Positions 53,770 through 64,000 of a DNA stretch of 64,000 bases are shown one piece after another. The notes under the pieces are model-generated. The model made no database searches, was not told the DNA's origin, and saw nothing but the letters and a program-made list of their open reading frames with translations. The position numbers and the translations under genes are program-made. Within the stretch, counting starts at the first letter, position 1. Every line of letters begins with the position of its first letter. Origin of the DNA: Fulvia fulva (taxonomy: Eukaryota > Ascomycota > Dothideomycetes > Mycosphaerellales > Mycosphaerellaceae); assembly GCF_020509005.1 (NCBI RefSeq), contig NC_063012.1, positions 2,542,001-2,606,000 on the forward strand, given 5' to 3'.

Positions 53770-55065
53770 GTCCTATTCCTCCTTTGACCTAAATCCTAGT
53801 AAATTTAGCTATCTCCTCTGTAGTAAGGTTATAAGGCCGTACCTATAGTCTTGTCGGCTTAGATTCTAGTTCCGGAAGTACAGTAGCTCTATTAATACCT
53901 ATTAGAAGTATATCGTTATCCTCTTCGTCGTTAGATTCGGACGTAGTAGGTCTATTCTCGTCCGGGAGATCGCCTTTTTCGACATTTGCGACATTAACCC
54001 TATTCTCTAGCGCTATAATGTCTTTAGCTTTAGGAAGATTAAGCTCCGGGTCCGGTCTTAACTATAGGATTAGCTTTAGGTTCTTACGGGCTTATATACC
54101 CTTTAACCTCGTACTATTAAGCTCTTCGGGGACGTATATACTAAACCCCGAGTATACCTTAGCTATACAATACGGCCTAAGCTAGCGGTAACTAATCTTT
54201 CTAGATAGGTTATCCTTATACGGCTTGTCGAACTTGACTATAAGATCTCCGACCTAGAACCTCTAGAAGTTAATACTACGTTTAGTATCGAAGTATTCCT
54301 TACTTAGGGTACGAAGCCTTACTCTTCGTAACTATAACTCCTAAAGACTTATGTCCCGTACCTATAATTAACGCGCCCGAATAGCTAATAGCTCCTCCGT
54401 TAATCTAATAGATCCCTATTTATAGTTCGCCTATATCGGGTATTCTACCTCGATCGGGAGAATAGTATAATAGCTATATAGGACCTCCGCCGGCGTTATG
54501 CCTATAATTCTAGATACCGTAGTTCTATTAGCCTAAAGTACCGTAGTAATCTATCGTTCCTAGGACTTATAGGTGTTCTTAGTAAGCTTAGCTAATATAG
54601 CTAGAATAGGTCGATATCCTACTTCTATAGTTATATTTAACTACGGATAGTAAGGTAAGATCCGGATATACTTAATACCTATACTAATAAGTATCCTCTC
54701 TACCTCCCCTTCGTTAATACTAGCGTTATTAAGCACAATCGTATAGTAGTATCTATAGCGGCTAAATACTATCTCGTATAAGAACTTAGTAATCGCCCGT
54801 AAACTTAGAGGCTTCCGTACGACCTTCGCCTTAATCTACCTACTTAGAGCTTCTCGGGCTATAAGTAAGTGCCCGTTTCTATATACGTAGACGGGATCGT
54901 AGTACTACCTCTCTTCTATAACCTACTAAGTCGATAAGTACATTTCTCCTACTCTCTAGTTACCTTCGCGAAAGTTATAAGGAGTATAAGTCCTTACCTA
55001 ATTCGATACGTCGGAGAAGTAGCCCTCCTAGTAATACCGGCTAGTAATAAGATTATATACTAGCT
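53770..55065 (-). pseudogene. G3 integrase core and C-terminus
   Basis: Minus strand: catalytic core from about 54960 (NGHLLIARE, RKPLSLRAITKFLYEIVFSR). The DNA-cleaving Asp has become Asn in VLNNASINEGEVE (near 54730). Then YPWLN-like, RPILAILAKLTKNTYKS, NRTTVSRIIGITPAEVLY and LPIEVEYPI. The C-terminal domain is RTLSKEYFDTKRS, VGDLIVKFDKPYKD (about 54270-54210). An acidic tail (TSESNDEEDND) lies near 53930. This is the Gypsy integrase type with a GKGYFD / GDLVL motif. Confidence 0.8.
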
Positions 55066-55240
55066 TACATTCGAAAGCTCTTATCAAGGCCATTCTAACG
55101 ATATATAAAGTAGGCCACTGCCCCTAGGACTAAGGGAGTTCTACCTTATTCAATCTAGATAGCTTAAAGCTCTCTTCACCCTATTTCTTTAGCTCTAAAC
55201 GCCGCGGAGGTGCCTAGCTATATTAGGCAATTCCTAGGTA

Positions 55241-56518
55241 ATAGTAGCCTAGGCTACGGCACTAACGGCGCCTACGGCCCTATAGGCGAAGCCCCCCTAA
55301 GACAACTAGTAGCAACTTATAGAGGACGTAAAAAGTATAGAAACTAACGATCAGCTCCCTTACCGGTCTCTATAGGTAATAATCACTTAGCTACGTACGG
55401 CGCTTATACTGTCGTATTACCGAGGGCAACAAGAAATAAGGACGACGTCCTAGGCGATTAGTAAGGCCACCCGGAATCAACACCCCTATAGCTAGGTATC
55501 GGTCGCGGTATCGATACTAGGCCCCCGCCTAACGTACGATATAGTTACGATCCGTATTGTAGCAAAGGAAGACTAGGCCGAAGTTACGAAGCTATCGAAT
55601 AAGGAGCTCGCCTAACGAATCAACTAACTAGGGGTAGTCGTAGTGAACTAACAGTCTAACGGCACTCTATAGATCTATACTAGCTCTACTACTACTAGGA
55701 GGCACCTAGAGGTATAGCTATAGTAGGCATCTAAGGTTACGGCATTAGCGAAGGTCTTAACGAAACAATTCACGATCCTAGTCTACGACATGCCTAAGGA
55801 GTTTGACCTAACTTACTAGGGTCACCTACGCGCTCTCTAAGAGGACAACCCGGTCACTCTTAACTCTCTAATCTAGAAGGCGACTTGGCTCTATAGGAAA
55901 TGGCTAGAAGGCAAGAAGGCCTCGGCGCTAATAGTATAGCTATAAGACGCGAAAGCGGCGGATCTAGGGATAGAACAAGGCCTAGTCTAGTAATATAGCC
56001 TTAAGATAGTAGAAAAGTACTCCTTATCCTTTCGTGTCCTCTAATGCTTCAAATGCTAATAGTATAGACACTTAACCTATACGTACATAAACAAGCAGGC
56101 CTGCTCGAACTGTGTAGGAGACTATATGTCTAGGGACTGTACATCGACTACGAGACGGTGCGCGAACTGTCCGGGGTACTACCTATCGTATAGTGCGGAA
56201 TGCCTATAGCGGAAACTAGCGAAAAACAAGGCAATCACAAACAGAACCGTCGCCCTAAGATTCTACGGCGACCGTAAGGCTAGCCCACACCGGAACTAAC
56301 TAGCGGCGGTCGGGCACAAGCGCCCTAGGGCCGAGAACGATATAAAGGATACGTAGCCTAGGGCGTACGGGAGGCCACGTGCTCTGCTAGCTGCGGCGAG
56401 GGAATCTAACTAGGCCCGGCTCCCCTTTAGTACACAGCCGATAGGCGTAGACCAGGACGCATAGGGCAGTAGGACATAGGACGATACAGAGGAAATGATT
56501 GTCGATGCCGATGACTAG
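55241..56518 (+). pseudogene. A6 ORF1 remnant
   Basis: 1278 bp as in A4; the start ATG is ATA. The first zinc-knuckle Cys codons are intact (TGC at 56046 and 56055) but the adjacent His is Tyr or lost. The second knuckle CSNCVGDYM lies in an unmutated patch. Stops elsewhere. Confidence 0.87.
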
Positions 56519-59500
56519 CCTCGACACGCTTAGTATTATCTAGTATAACGTTAACTATAGCAAGGATATAGTCTAGAACCATTCTCTATACGAGGCGGAC
56601 CCGCGCGTCTACTACGTCCTTATAATCTAGGAGCTATAGATTAACCCGTACTATAAGAGACTAACGACCTACAAGTTACTAGGCTATACGACATGCCTAC
56701 GAGGCGACGGTAGACCCCGTACGTGCTTCTATATTAGTAAGGACATACTAGAATCCGACTAGGAGGTAGTATACTACGTAGACGAAGAAGGCGAGGGCGA
56801 TATTACCTCCCTCTACGTAGGTAGTACCTAGATACACAACCTATATATACAACCGCTAGCCTCGAGGTCTAGCCGCGACCTAGGGGTCTATAGACACCTA
56901 GACAGTACGCTTAAGAGACAAGGGTACCACATCGTAGTAGGAGACTTCAACATATACTACCCTTCCTAGGAAAGCCTTATATAGCCGTACCCTATAGCCG
57001 ACGAAGTACTCGACTTGATAGCGAGCAACGTAATTGCCCTTAATACCCCGAAGGACCTAGGTACCTAGAAGAGAGGGGGACTCTAAGGCACAATCGACCT
57101 CTCCTAGATCTTAGATAGCCACTACTATACGGTAACCTACTATAGGATCGAATATAAACTCGAGGCGTCGTTAGACCACATACTAGTCAGGACCTCTATT
57201 ACGATATAGATACAACGTATACTAGCGAGAACCCCTAAGCTAAACTAGGGAAAGGCCTACTAGGCCAACATCTAGGTATACCTCGATAACTCTAAGAGGC
57301 TAGTCTAGATCGCGTAGTAGCAATACAATAGTAAAGACGAGATAGACGAAGTAGTCTAGGGGTTAATAGACGAAATAAGAAAAGCGACCTCACTTTACGT
57401 TCCGGTTACCTAACTAACGACATAGTCTAAACTATACTAGACGCCGGAGTACACTCCGGTAGTAAGAGAAGTAAGGAGAGCCCGCCGGGTGTAGACGAGC
57501 AGCTATAGCGAGGAGGCCTAGAACGTATATAGGGAGGTATACTAACAGAAGAAAGCTATAATACGAAGGGAGAAAGTAGTCGGCTAGAGGGCTATAGTAG
57601 AAGAAATCGCCGGCAAGCTAGAGAGGATATAGAAGCTAGCGAAATAGGCCCGACAGGACCCTACACAGGGCCCCTCCTTCTCTATCCTAGCGCTATAATC
57701 GCCTAGTAGCCCGGTTAGCGACCCTAAGGCTAAGGCGCTTCTACTAGCTAGCAAGTTCTTCCCGCCCCTAGTCGAGGCTAATCTAAGCGATATAAATAGC
57801 TCTACTCCCCTAGCCCCTAGCATCGCGGTCTAATAGGAGGTGTCCGAGGGAGAAGTTGCCGCTATACTTAGGAAGTTACCGGCGAAGAAAGCCCCGGGGC
57901 CGGATAGGATCCTAAACGAGCTACTAAAGAAGTATAGAGATTAACTAGCCCTAGTAGTCGGAGCGATCTTTAAAGCCTACCTATAGACCGGATACTACCT
58001 AATAGTATTTAAATAATCGACGATAGTAGTCCTACGTAAGCCGTAAAAGGAAGACTATACGTAGGTAAAGTCGTACCGCCTAATTACGCTCCTTAACACT
58101 CTTAGGAAGGCGCTTAAGAAGCTACTTATAACGAGACTCTCCGAGGCGGTAGAGGAATACTCCCTACTCCCGGACACCTAGATAGGTACGCGCCTATAGC
58201 GATCGACGCTATCCGCGATAGAACTTATTACCTCTTAGGTAAGGGCTATCTAGTATAAGAATAGGGACAAGGTAGTATCCTTACTTAGTCTAGACATATC
58301 GGGAGCCTTCGACTACGTGTTATACCCGTAGCTACTCTATATCCTAAGGTCGAAAGGACTCCCTAAGTAGCTTGTTAACTTCGTACGGTCCTACCTCTAA
58401 AACCGTAGTACGTCGATCCTAGTCGGCTAGTATAGAAGCCTATTTTAAGTAGTCTATACTAGAATCCCGTAAGGCTTAACGCTAGTACCTATTCTGTTCC
58501 TCTTCTTTATAGCGACGCTACTCCTAGTTCTAGAATCCTAGAACACCGCTACGAGCGGCTTCGTAGACGACATAAACATCCTAGCGTAGTCTTCCTCGAC
58601 TAAGGAGAACTGTAGGCTACTAGAAGAGAAGTATAAGATCTACGAGGACTAGGCTAGGAGGTACGGGGCTCGGTTTGCCCTAGAAAAGTACAATCTAATA
58701 CACTTTACGCGCCGGCCACGGTTCTATAATATACAAGCTTCTATCTAGATATAGGGGTATACGACTAACCCGGTAAATCAGCTTAGGATCCTTAGACTAT
58801 AGGTAGACCCGGCGCTACGGTAGAGGAAGTACGTATAGGTAATATTACGGAAAGCTAAACAGAATATAGCATCATACTAGAGGCTCACTACGTCTATATA
58901 GGGGGCGGACTTCCGGTAGTTACGACTTCTATATACGGCTATTATACGGCTAGTCCTTACCTATAGTAGCTAAGTGTAGTCCTTAGGCGAGAGGGCCTAC
59001 CTATCGAAGGGACTCGTCGCGCCGCTAGCGAAGATCCAAAACTAATGCCTAAGGAAGGTCACCGGGGCATATAAGTCGACACTAACGAGGATACTTAAGT
59101 ACGAGACCGCTATACCGCTAATCGACCTATATATCTAGGGACTACGGACCTCCTACTTAGGCAAGTCGGCATAGTACCTAGTATAAAAGGTCATCGCTAG
59201 TATAGTCGTAAGGGCCCGCGAATTAGTACTAGCGTATAAGGGCATTCGACCCGGAAACGAGCCGAACTACCGGGTAAGGGACGAATAGCTAGCAATATAA
59301 TAGGAAGGTAAGAAATCGTTTATAGAGCAACTATAGAAAGAGAGGTAGAACAACTAGGGTATAGGGTATAGTAGACGCCCTTAGCTAGCGGGATAACCTA
59401 AGGAATAGTTAGCTACGAAATCCGCGGTTAAGCACCCCCTAAAGCTTATCTACTACCGCCTTATAAGGGTATAGAGTAGTATAGTAACCTAACTACGAAG

Positions 59501-59822
59501 CGAATATATCGGCCTCTAGGGGTACCTATCGTAGAGGAAGGTTCTAGGATATACGAATACTAGCTGCTCCTACGGCTATCGCTCCTAGAACGTACGGTAC
59601 GTACTCCTCGTCTGTCCGAGGTAGTCGCTAGGAAGGGGGGAGTAGATAGCAAAGGCGAGGAACCGGACGATTAGGGCACTTCTTAATAACGCTAAGGACC
59701 TACGGCGCATTACGAACTAGATACTAGAGAAGGGCTAGCTAGAACAGTACCGCCTAGTAGGAGCAGTATAGGAAGAGAGGACACGACGTAGCGCGACGAG
59801 ACCGGCTAGGAGCGGGGGCTAA
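56505..59822 (+). pseudogene. A6 ORF2 remnant
   Basis: 3318 bp, collinear with A4 ORF2. Both candidate ATGs at the start survive, inside an unmutated patch; nearly all Trp codons downstream are TAG. Nonfunctional. Confidence 0.87.
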
Positions 59823-59996
59823 CGGGGTAGTAATATAGACTACGTACGTTTAGAGGGAAAGCTAATCTAGATAAGGAGTAGTCGGGGGCGGGAAGGGTTT
59901 TCACCTATTCGGGGTTCCCTTTGTATATAACAATAGATATATACCTATATAGGCCGGATAGGGTCCTAGAACAGGGGAATGACAAATCTATCTATC

Positions 59997-61260
59997 TATA
60001 TACTAGCTCTATACTCCGGTAACTATACTTTTTATAATAGTACATTACGATCTCTTTCTAAGTATTATTATCGTCTACTACTAGCTATATTAGTACACTT
60101 CTTCGCCGCTAATAAAATAAGAGCTTGTCTCTTAAGTAGTACCGAGGACTCTTCTTAACGAGGTTTCGATACTTAGCCCGGGTAACCCCTTCTAGTCATA
60201 TTCGATATACTAGAATATAAGCTATAAGCTCGGAATTGTTACTATACTAGGGTTCGAGGAGTCGTTTACGCTCTAGAATAACGGGGAAAGTGTTAACTAG
60301 CTCGGCGGAACGGAAGAATTTATCGTTAATTATCTTATTAATGTTATCGTTAGGTTCCGTAAGCTCCTTAGCTATAGGTAGTTTACGAGATAGTATATCC
60401 GGTCCGGAGTACTTCTTCCTATCGACATACCTTACTTTAAAGGTAAATAGCCGGATCTAAGTAACCTACCTTACTATTATAGAGTTTAGAATATCGGATA
60501 CTAGCCGATTTAACTACTATACTAGCGTTTTAGTATTAACTTCGAGGATAAAGTCTACTCCTACGAGGTAGCGCTATACCTTCTTAAGGTTCTTTAGTAC
60601 TCCGAGGTACTCCCGCCTTCCTATATCGTACTTAGCCTTGTTTACGTTCTAGGTACCGCTCTTATACCTTACTAGGTGTCTTCGTTAAGTATTATCTAGT
60701 AATTCCTACGATATTATATAACCCTACCTAATACTACTCGCGTTAATAGAAACGAAGATCCTACTAGCTCCTAGGGCGTAGGAGATAGTTACTAACGCTA
60801 GTGTTATTACTAAGAATCTTACTAGGTTCTCTTTCGAGAACTACTTATTCTTAGTCTAGATAAACTCGACGTCCTTCCTTAAAAGCTTATATATTAGCTA
60901 AGCGACGATTACGAACTAGGGGATCTAAATCCGGAAGTAAATATAGATCCTAATATAAACTCGGACGTCCTTTACGTACTTTAGGGTTAGCTAGTCTAAG
61001 ATCTTAGCTACTACCTTAGGATCTAGATAGCGGCCGCTCGGGCTAGAAATATAGCCTACGATCTTTAGGGTCTTATAAAGCCACTACGACTTCTCCCCTA
61101 CGACTACCGCTCCGGTCCTCTCTAGGTCCGTAAGAACAAGATTAAGGGATATAATATATTCTACGACCTATTGTTAAAGGCTAGGCTCTACCTTAGCGTT
61201 ACTATAATCCTTAGTAGGTCGACGACGAGAATTGTTATAGTCTCCCTATAGAGTGTATAG
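59997..61260 (-). pseudogene. G3 RT C-terminus and RNase H
   Basis: Minus strand from about 61235: RRRPTKDYSNAKVEPSL, then VVEYIISLNLVLTDLERTGAVVVGEKS and LKIVGYISSPSGRYLD (RT thumb). Connection: VKDVRVYIRIYIYFRI and YKLLRKDVEFI. RNase H (about 60830-60360): VTISYALGASRIFVSINAS, VRYKSGT, NVNKAKYDIGRREYLGVLKNLKKV, VDFILEVNTKTLV, RLFTFKVRYVDRKKYSGPDILSR. The order matches Gypsy RT-RNase H. The DNA between 60350 and 60008 should hold the integrase zinc domain but is too degraded to assign. Confidence 0.78.
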
Positions 61261-61430
61261 AAGGTAGGGACAGAAGAGCCTTAGAGTGCTTAGAAGTCGT
61301 TAAGAAGTAAAAGTCTAGCTTAGTATATAAGCGCTAAGGATTATATGCCCCGTAATATTTACTACGGGACCTAGCCCTCTAAATTTACTACTCTACTAAC
61401 CCTTAATAGATTTACTTCGGCTCGTAACTA
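61261..61430. other. Unassigned junction between G3 and G4
   Basis: About 170 bp. The plus strand has an imperfect inverted repeat CCCGTA/TACGGG around 61350-61369, like those at the ends of the LTRs here. It could be the last of the G3 RT, an LTR edge or a remnant of another element. No coding sense found. Confidence 0.3.
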
Positions 61431-61729
61431 TATGACTTACGGTACTCCCGCGAGTACCCGCGACTACGCTAGACCCTAGAAGAAGCACGTAGAAGACTCG
61501 GAACGTAGGGCAGGTTAGAATAAGGTTTGAGTAAAGCTACTAAGCGCGGCTTCGTACGGGTTAGCCCTATTAATACGGGGATATATACTCGCGAGGGTCG
61601 CGTATAAGTATCTAGCCTTCCCTAGGCCTCTCTTACTTTCTTTGTCTTTCGTTTTGTATAGCAATTATACTATACCCTTTGTATCTATACTTCGTACCTA
61701 TATTCTCGCTTTTACTCTTATATCTTATA
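61431..61729 (+). repeat. G4 candidate 5' LTR
   Basis: Starts TATGACTTAC (TGTGAC before RIP), followed by the inverted repeat GGTACTC/GAGTACC (61441-61458). It ends ...CTTATA before GGCTAGGCTCTCGCC, a possible primer-binding site. The second LTR is outside the window, so the limits are estimates. Confidence 0.4.
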
Positions 61730-61749
61730 GGCTAGGCTCTCGCCCTAAT

Positions 61750-63004
61750 ATTACGAAAGACTAATAAACCGTTAACTACTCGAGTCATCCTTATAGGTGA
61801 CTATACTACCGATAGAGGTGTAAACCTCGACAACTAAGACACTCTATTCCACTTTAGTAAGTAGGCTAATATCCCCTTCTCGAACGCCGCTACCTTCGGT
61901 ACCTAGGCAAACGCTAACCCCGATACCGCCTACGCTCTTATTAACCGTACCGTCTCCTCTTTCCGCGAGACCGCCTAGTAGGTCGAGTAAGCAAATAACT
62001 AAGTAATATACCTTCAAGGTATTATAAATACCTTCTAGAACCTCGTACCGTACGCCGACGATAACCGCCGCTAGTACTTCTCTAAGAAAGTTAACGACCT
62101 AGACGAGTTCGACGGTAATAAGAGTAAGTTCGAGGCATTTAAGACATAGCTCACTATTAAGCTATTAGCTAATGCCGACTACTTTCCGTAAGAGAAGGAC
62201 AAGGTTACGTACGTCTTCTCTCTCCTTCGGGGAGACGCCGCGGCTTAGGTATAATACTATATCGATAACGCTACGTAGACTATCGGCTACCCGGACGTCC
62301 TTACCTTAATATAGGACCTCCGTACTGCCTTTAGTAATCTAGACCGTAGAGCTACCGCCTAGAACGCTATCTATAACCTCCTCTAGAAGAATAAGAGCTT
62401 CGCCGAGTACCTCGCGGCCTTTAACCGTAATATCCGGTTCACCGGCTATAACGAAGAGACTAAGAAGAGTACTCTCCGCCGTAGCTTATTAGTAGAGCTT
62501 CTTCGAGCCCTCGAGGACAAGGACGTCGGTACTATAAGCTTCCGTAAGCTCGTCGAGACCTACTAGCGCCTCGACTCTAATATAAAACATACCGCCTCTC
62601 TCCTCGCTTCCCGTTCTTAAGGTCGTTAGCCTCGTAGTCCCGGAAGCTACTTCGCTACTCTACTAGGCGCCGCCGCTCCTACGGCTCTCCCTCCTGTCTC
62701 TATAGGTAGTACTATAGATCTTAGCGCTAGTACCGCCGTCCCTCGAGTCTAGGGCCTTATTAACGGTAAGCTTACTCCCGAAGAGAAGCTTCGCCGTCGC
62801 TAGGCCGGACTCTATACCTACTACGGCGGTCTAGGCTATATCGTAGTTAACTATCCGTAGCTCGCTACCCGTAACGCCCGTAACCCGGTTCGCGGCGCTA
62901 TCGGCGCTATCGAGCCTACTCCTACTACTCCCGCTAAGTAGGAAAAAGCCTAGGTCTTTATTATCGACGCGATAAAGACTAAGAATAACGTTTACCGAAA
63001 GTGA
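61750..63004 (+). pseudogene. G4 gag (capsid and zinc knuckle)
   Basis: One frame can be followed from about 61751 (TTRVILIGDYTTDRG) through DEFDGNKSKFEAFKT (62102 onward), LLANADYFP, DKVTYVFSLLRGDAAA and KNKSFAEYLAAFNRNIRFTGYN to ELLRALEDKD (about 62520). This is the Gag capsid pattern of fungal Gypsy elements. The zinc knuckle at 62813-62854 has all four ligand positions (Cys, Cys, His, Cys) as Tyr. The TGA at 63002-63004 closes gag; protease continues in the -1 frame. Confidence 0.82.
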
Positions 63005-63006
63005 AG

Positions 63007-64000
63007 AGAGGAAAGAAGTTGAGGATTAATATAGTATAGCTAGACCTATATAACGAGACGGATAAGGACTACGCTTATAAACCGTTCGTTACGAATATAA
63101 ATATCGGCTTAAAGAAACTCTCTTCTTCTAATCTCACTCTTATAGATACTAGCGTACTAGGCGAGTCTTTTATAGACTATAAACTCGCGACCTCTCTTAA
63201 CCTCGAACCCTAGGAACTAAAGTACCCTCCTACCCTTAAACTCTTTAACGGTACGGAGACTACTACTAGTAAGATGACTTATATTAAATATACGTTAATT
63301 ACTCTCGGAGGCAAGCGTATATCGATCACTAGCTTCCTTACGTCCCTACTATATTAGAAGTTTATCCTCGGCCTCCCCTAGTTTAGACGATACTAACCTA
63401 TTATTAACTAGACTTCCCTTACTATTAGCTTCCCTCTAGAAGCTCCTCCGGCACCTCCGCCTTCTCCGCCGCCTTAGCGCGGTCCTAAGTATACTAAGAT
63501 CTTCTAGGTAAACGCCGCTACCTTTACTACTACTACCGAGTAGCCTAAAGCTTAAGTCTTCGCCGCCTCTCTCCGCGATATCGACATCGCCCTTAAGAAG
63601 CTCGATAAGAAGCGTATACCTACCGACCCTACTACGAAGGTCCCTCCTTAGGTATACTACATCCTCTACGTATTCGATGCTAAAGCCGTAGACGAGCTGC
63701 CTCCTTATCGCCCTTACGACTATAAGATTAAGCTAGAAGAAGGTGTAGAGATACCGTTCGGACCGCTATATTCTATGTCCCGAGAAGAGCTTATCGTCCT
63801 TAAGAGATACCTCGAAGAGAACCTAAAGAAGGGGTTTATTCGAGCGAGCCGTTCTAGCGCTAGTAGTCCCGTTATGTTCGTTAAGAAGCCCGGCGGTAGC
63901 CGACGCTTCTACGTAGACTACCGAGGCTTAAACGCTATTATAAAGAAGAACCGATACCTAATACCGTTAATTTAGGAGACGCTCGAGCGCCTCTCTAAGG
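63007..64000 (+). pseudogene. G4 pol: protease and start of RT (partial)
   Basis: In the -1 frame relative to gag, so a programmed -1 shift is the likely expression route. Retropepsin is at about 63118-63170 (LTLIDTSVLGESFIDYKLA; IDTG with Gly-to-Ser), continuing to FLTSLLY and FILGLP near 63370. After a Pro-rich linker, RT begins: [21 protein letters not shown] (about 63760-63820), [21 protein letters not shown], then [24 protein letters not shown]. The piece 63775-63975 happens to be open. Continues past the window. Confidence 0.85.

Larger units (their letters stand above)
55066..59996 (+). mobile_element. A6: family A LINE, RIP-mutated with unmutated patches
   Basis: A plus-strand insertion in the G3 integrase with the 12-bp duplication TATATACTAGCT (55054-55065 and 59997-60008). 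It starts at ACATTCGAAAGC, about 50 bp inside the 5' end of A1/A4. Both ORFs are full length by alignment but full of stops. Two stretches (56084-56173 and 56373-56530) keep unmutated CpA/TpG, giving a mosaic look. It shares a subfamily signature with A5. Confidence 0.9.
52946..61320 (-). mobile_element. G3: Ty3/Gypsy element, RIP-inactivated, right end lost
   Basis: A minus-strand Gypsy element with pieces 52946-55065 and 59997 to about 61320, split by A6. It shows the RT C-terminus, RNase H, integrase core and C-terminal domain, a purine tract and a candidate LTR. Gag, protease and the RT N-terminus are missing: readable homology ends near 61250, just before G4. G4 probably truncated or replaced that part. 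Its pol differs from G1 and G2. Confidence 0.75.
61431..64000 (+). mobile_element. G4: Ty3/Gypsy element, RIP-inactivated, cut by the window edge
   Basis: A plus-strand Gypsy element with a candidate 5' LTR, gag with capsid and zinc knuckle, then protease and the start of RT in the -1 frame. It runs out of the window inside RT. RIP-type stops are common but fewer long gaps exist than in G1/G2, and reading frames are easily followed. Confidence 0.85.

Noticed and set aside
63775..63975. Short open frame that looks like a small gene
   Set aside because: It is an uninterrupted stretch of the G4 reverse transcriptase; the frame continues on both sides with stops.
1..64000. CRISPR array, tRNA, rRNA or a host operon
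   Set aside because: No spaced direct repeats, no cloverleaf or rRNA-like stretches recognised, and every long open frame belongs to a transposable element.

Overview
The window reads as a gene-free block of nested, mutated transposable elements from a filamentous ascomycete (Pezizomycotina) in which repeat-induced point mutation (RIP) has been active. I see no host gene, tRNA, rRNA or CRISPR array. Three observations support a RIP-competent fungus. Almost every degenerate copy differs from its intact relatives by C-to-T/G-to-A transitions at CpA/TpG, while CpG is kept. The elements are typical fungal families: Tad1-like LINEs, Ty3/Gypsy elements and a Fot1/pogo transposon. Nonsense codons are mostly TGG-to-TAG and CAG-to-TAG.

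Names used here: family A LINE copies A1-A6; family B LINE copies B1-B3; Gypsy elements G1-G4; one Fot1-like transposon. Layout, outermost first. G2 (+ strand, a chromodomain-bearing Gypsy) runs from before base 1 to about 43452. Inside it sits the Fot1-like transposon (351-34009). Inside that is G1 (- strand, 1319-33107, with both 184-bp LTRs). Inside G1 are A1 (4909-9916, -), B1 (11506-26779, +) and A3 (27225-32191, +). Inside B1 are A2 (11857-16841, -) and B2 (21546-26698, -). G2 also holds A4 (36847-41820, -). After the G2 3' LTR comes A5 (43453-52945, +, 5'-truncated), which is split by B3 (43930-49070, +). G3 (-, about 52946-61320) is split by A6 (55066-59996, +). G4 (+) starts near 61431 and leaves the window inside its reverse transcriptase. 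Target-site duplications, or matching broken reading frames, support most of these nesting steps.

The LINEs each encode ORF1 (RNA-binding, three CCHC knuckles) and ORF2 (APE-type endonuclease, reverse transcriptase, C-terminal CCHC-like finger, no recognisable RNase H). A4 is the only copy with both ORFs open and is the best candidate for an active element. A1 has an open ORF1 and three Trp-to-stop changes in ORF2. B2 and B3 are clean except that both carry the same UAG at the glutamine of the reverse transcriptase PQG motif. A2, A3, A5, A6 and B1 are RIP-mutated to different degrees but keep almost the full coding length without indels. Families A and B share a 3'-terminal module: a hairpin with a compensated base-pair change, a TGCATAGGCC-like block and an (ATCT)n tail instead of poly(A).

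I found no undescribed defence-type or metabolic system. The unusual signals are the shared UAG, the mosaic RIP patches in A1 and A6, the shared 3' hairpin, and the CTAT target preference that matches the tail repeat.
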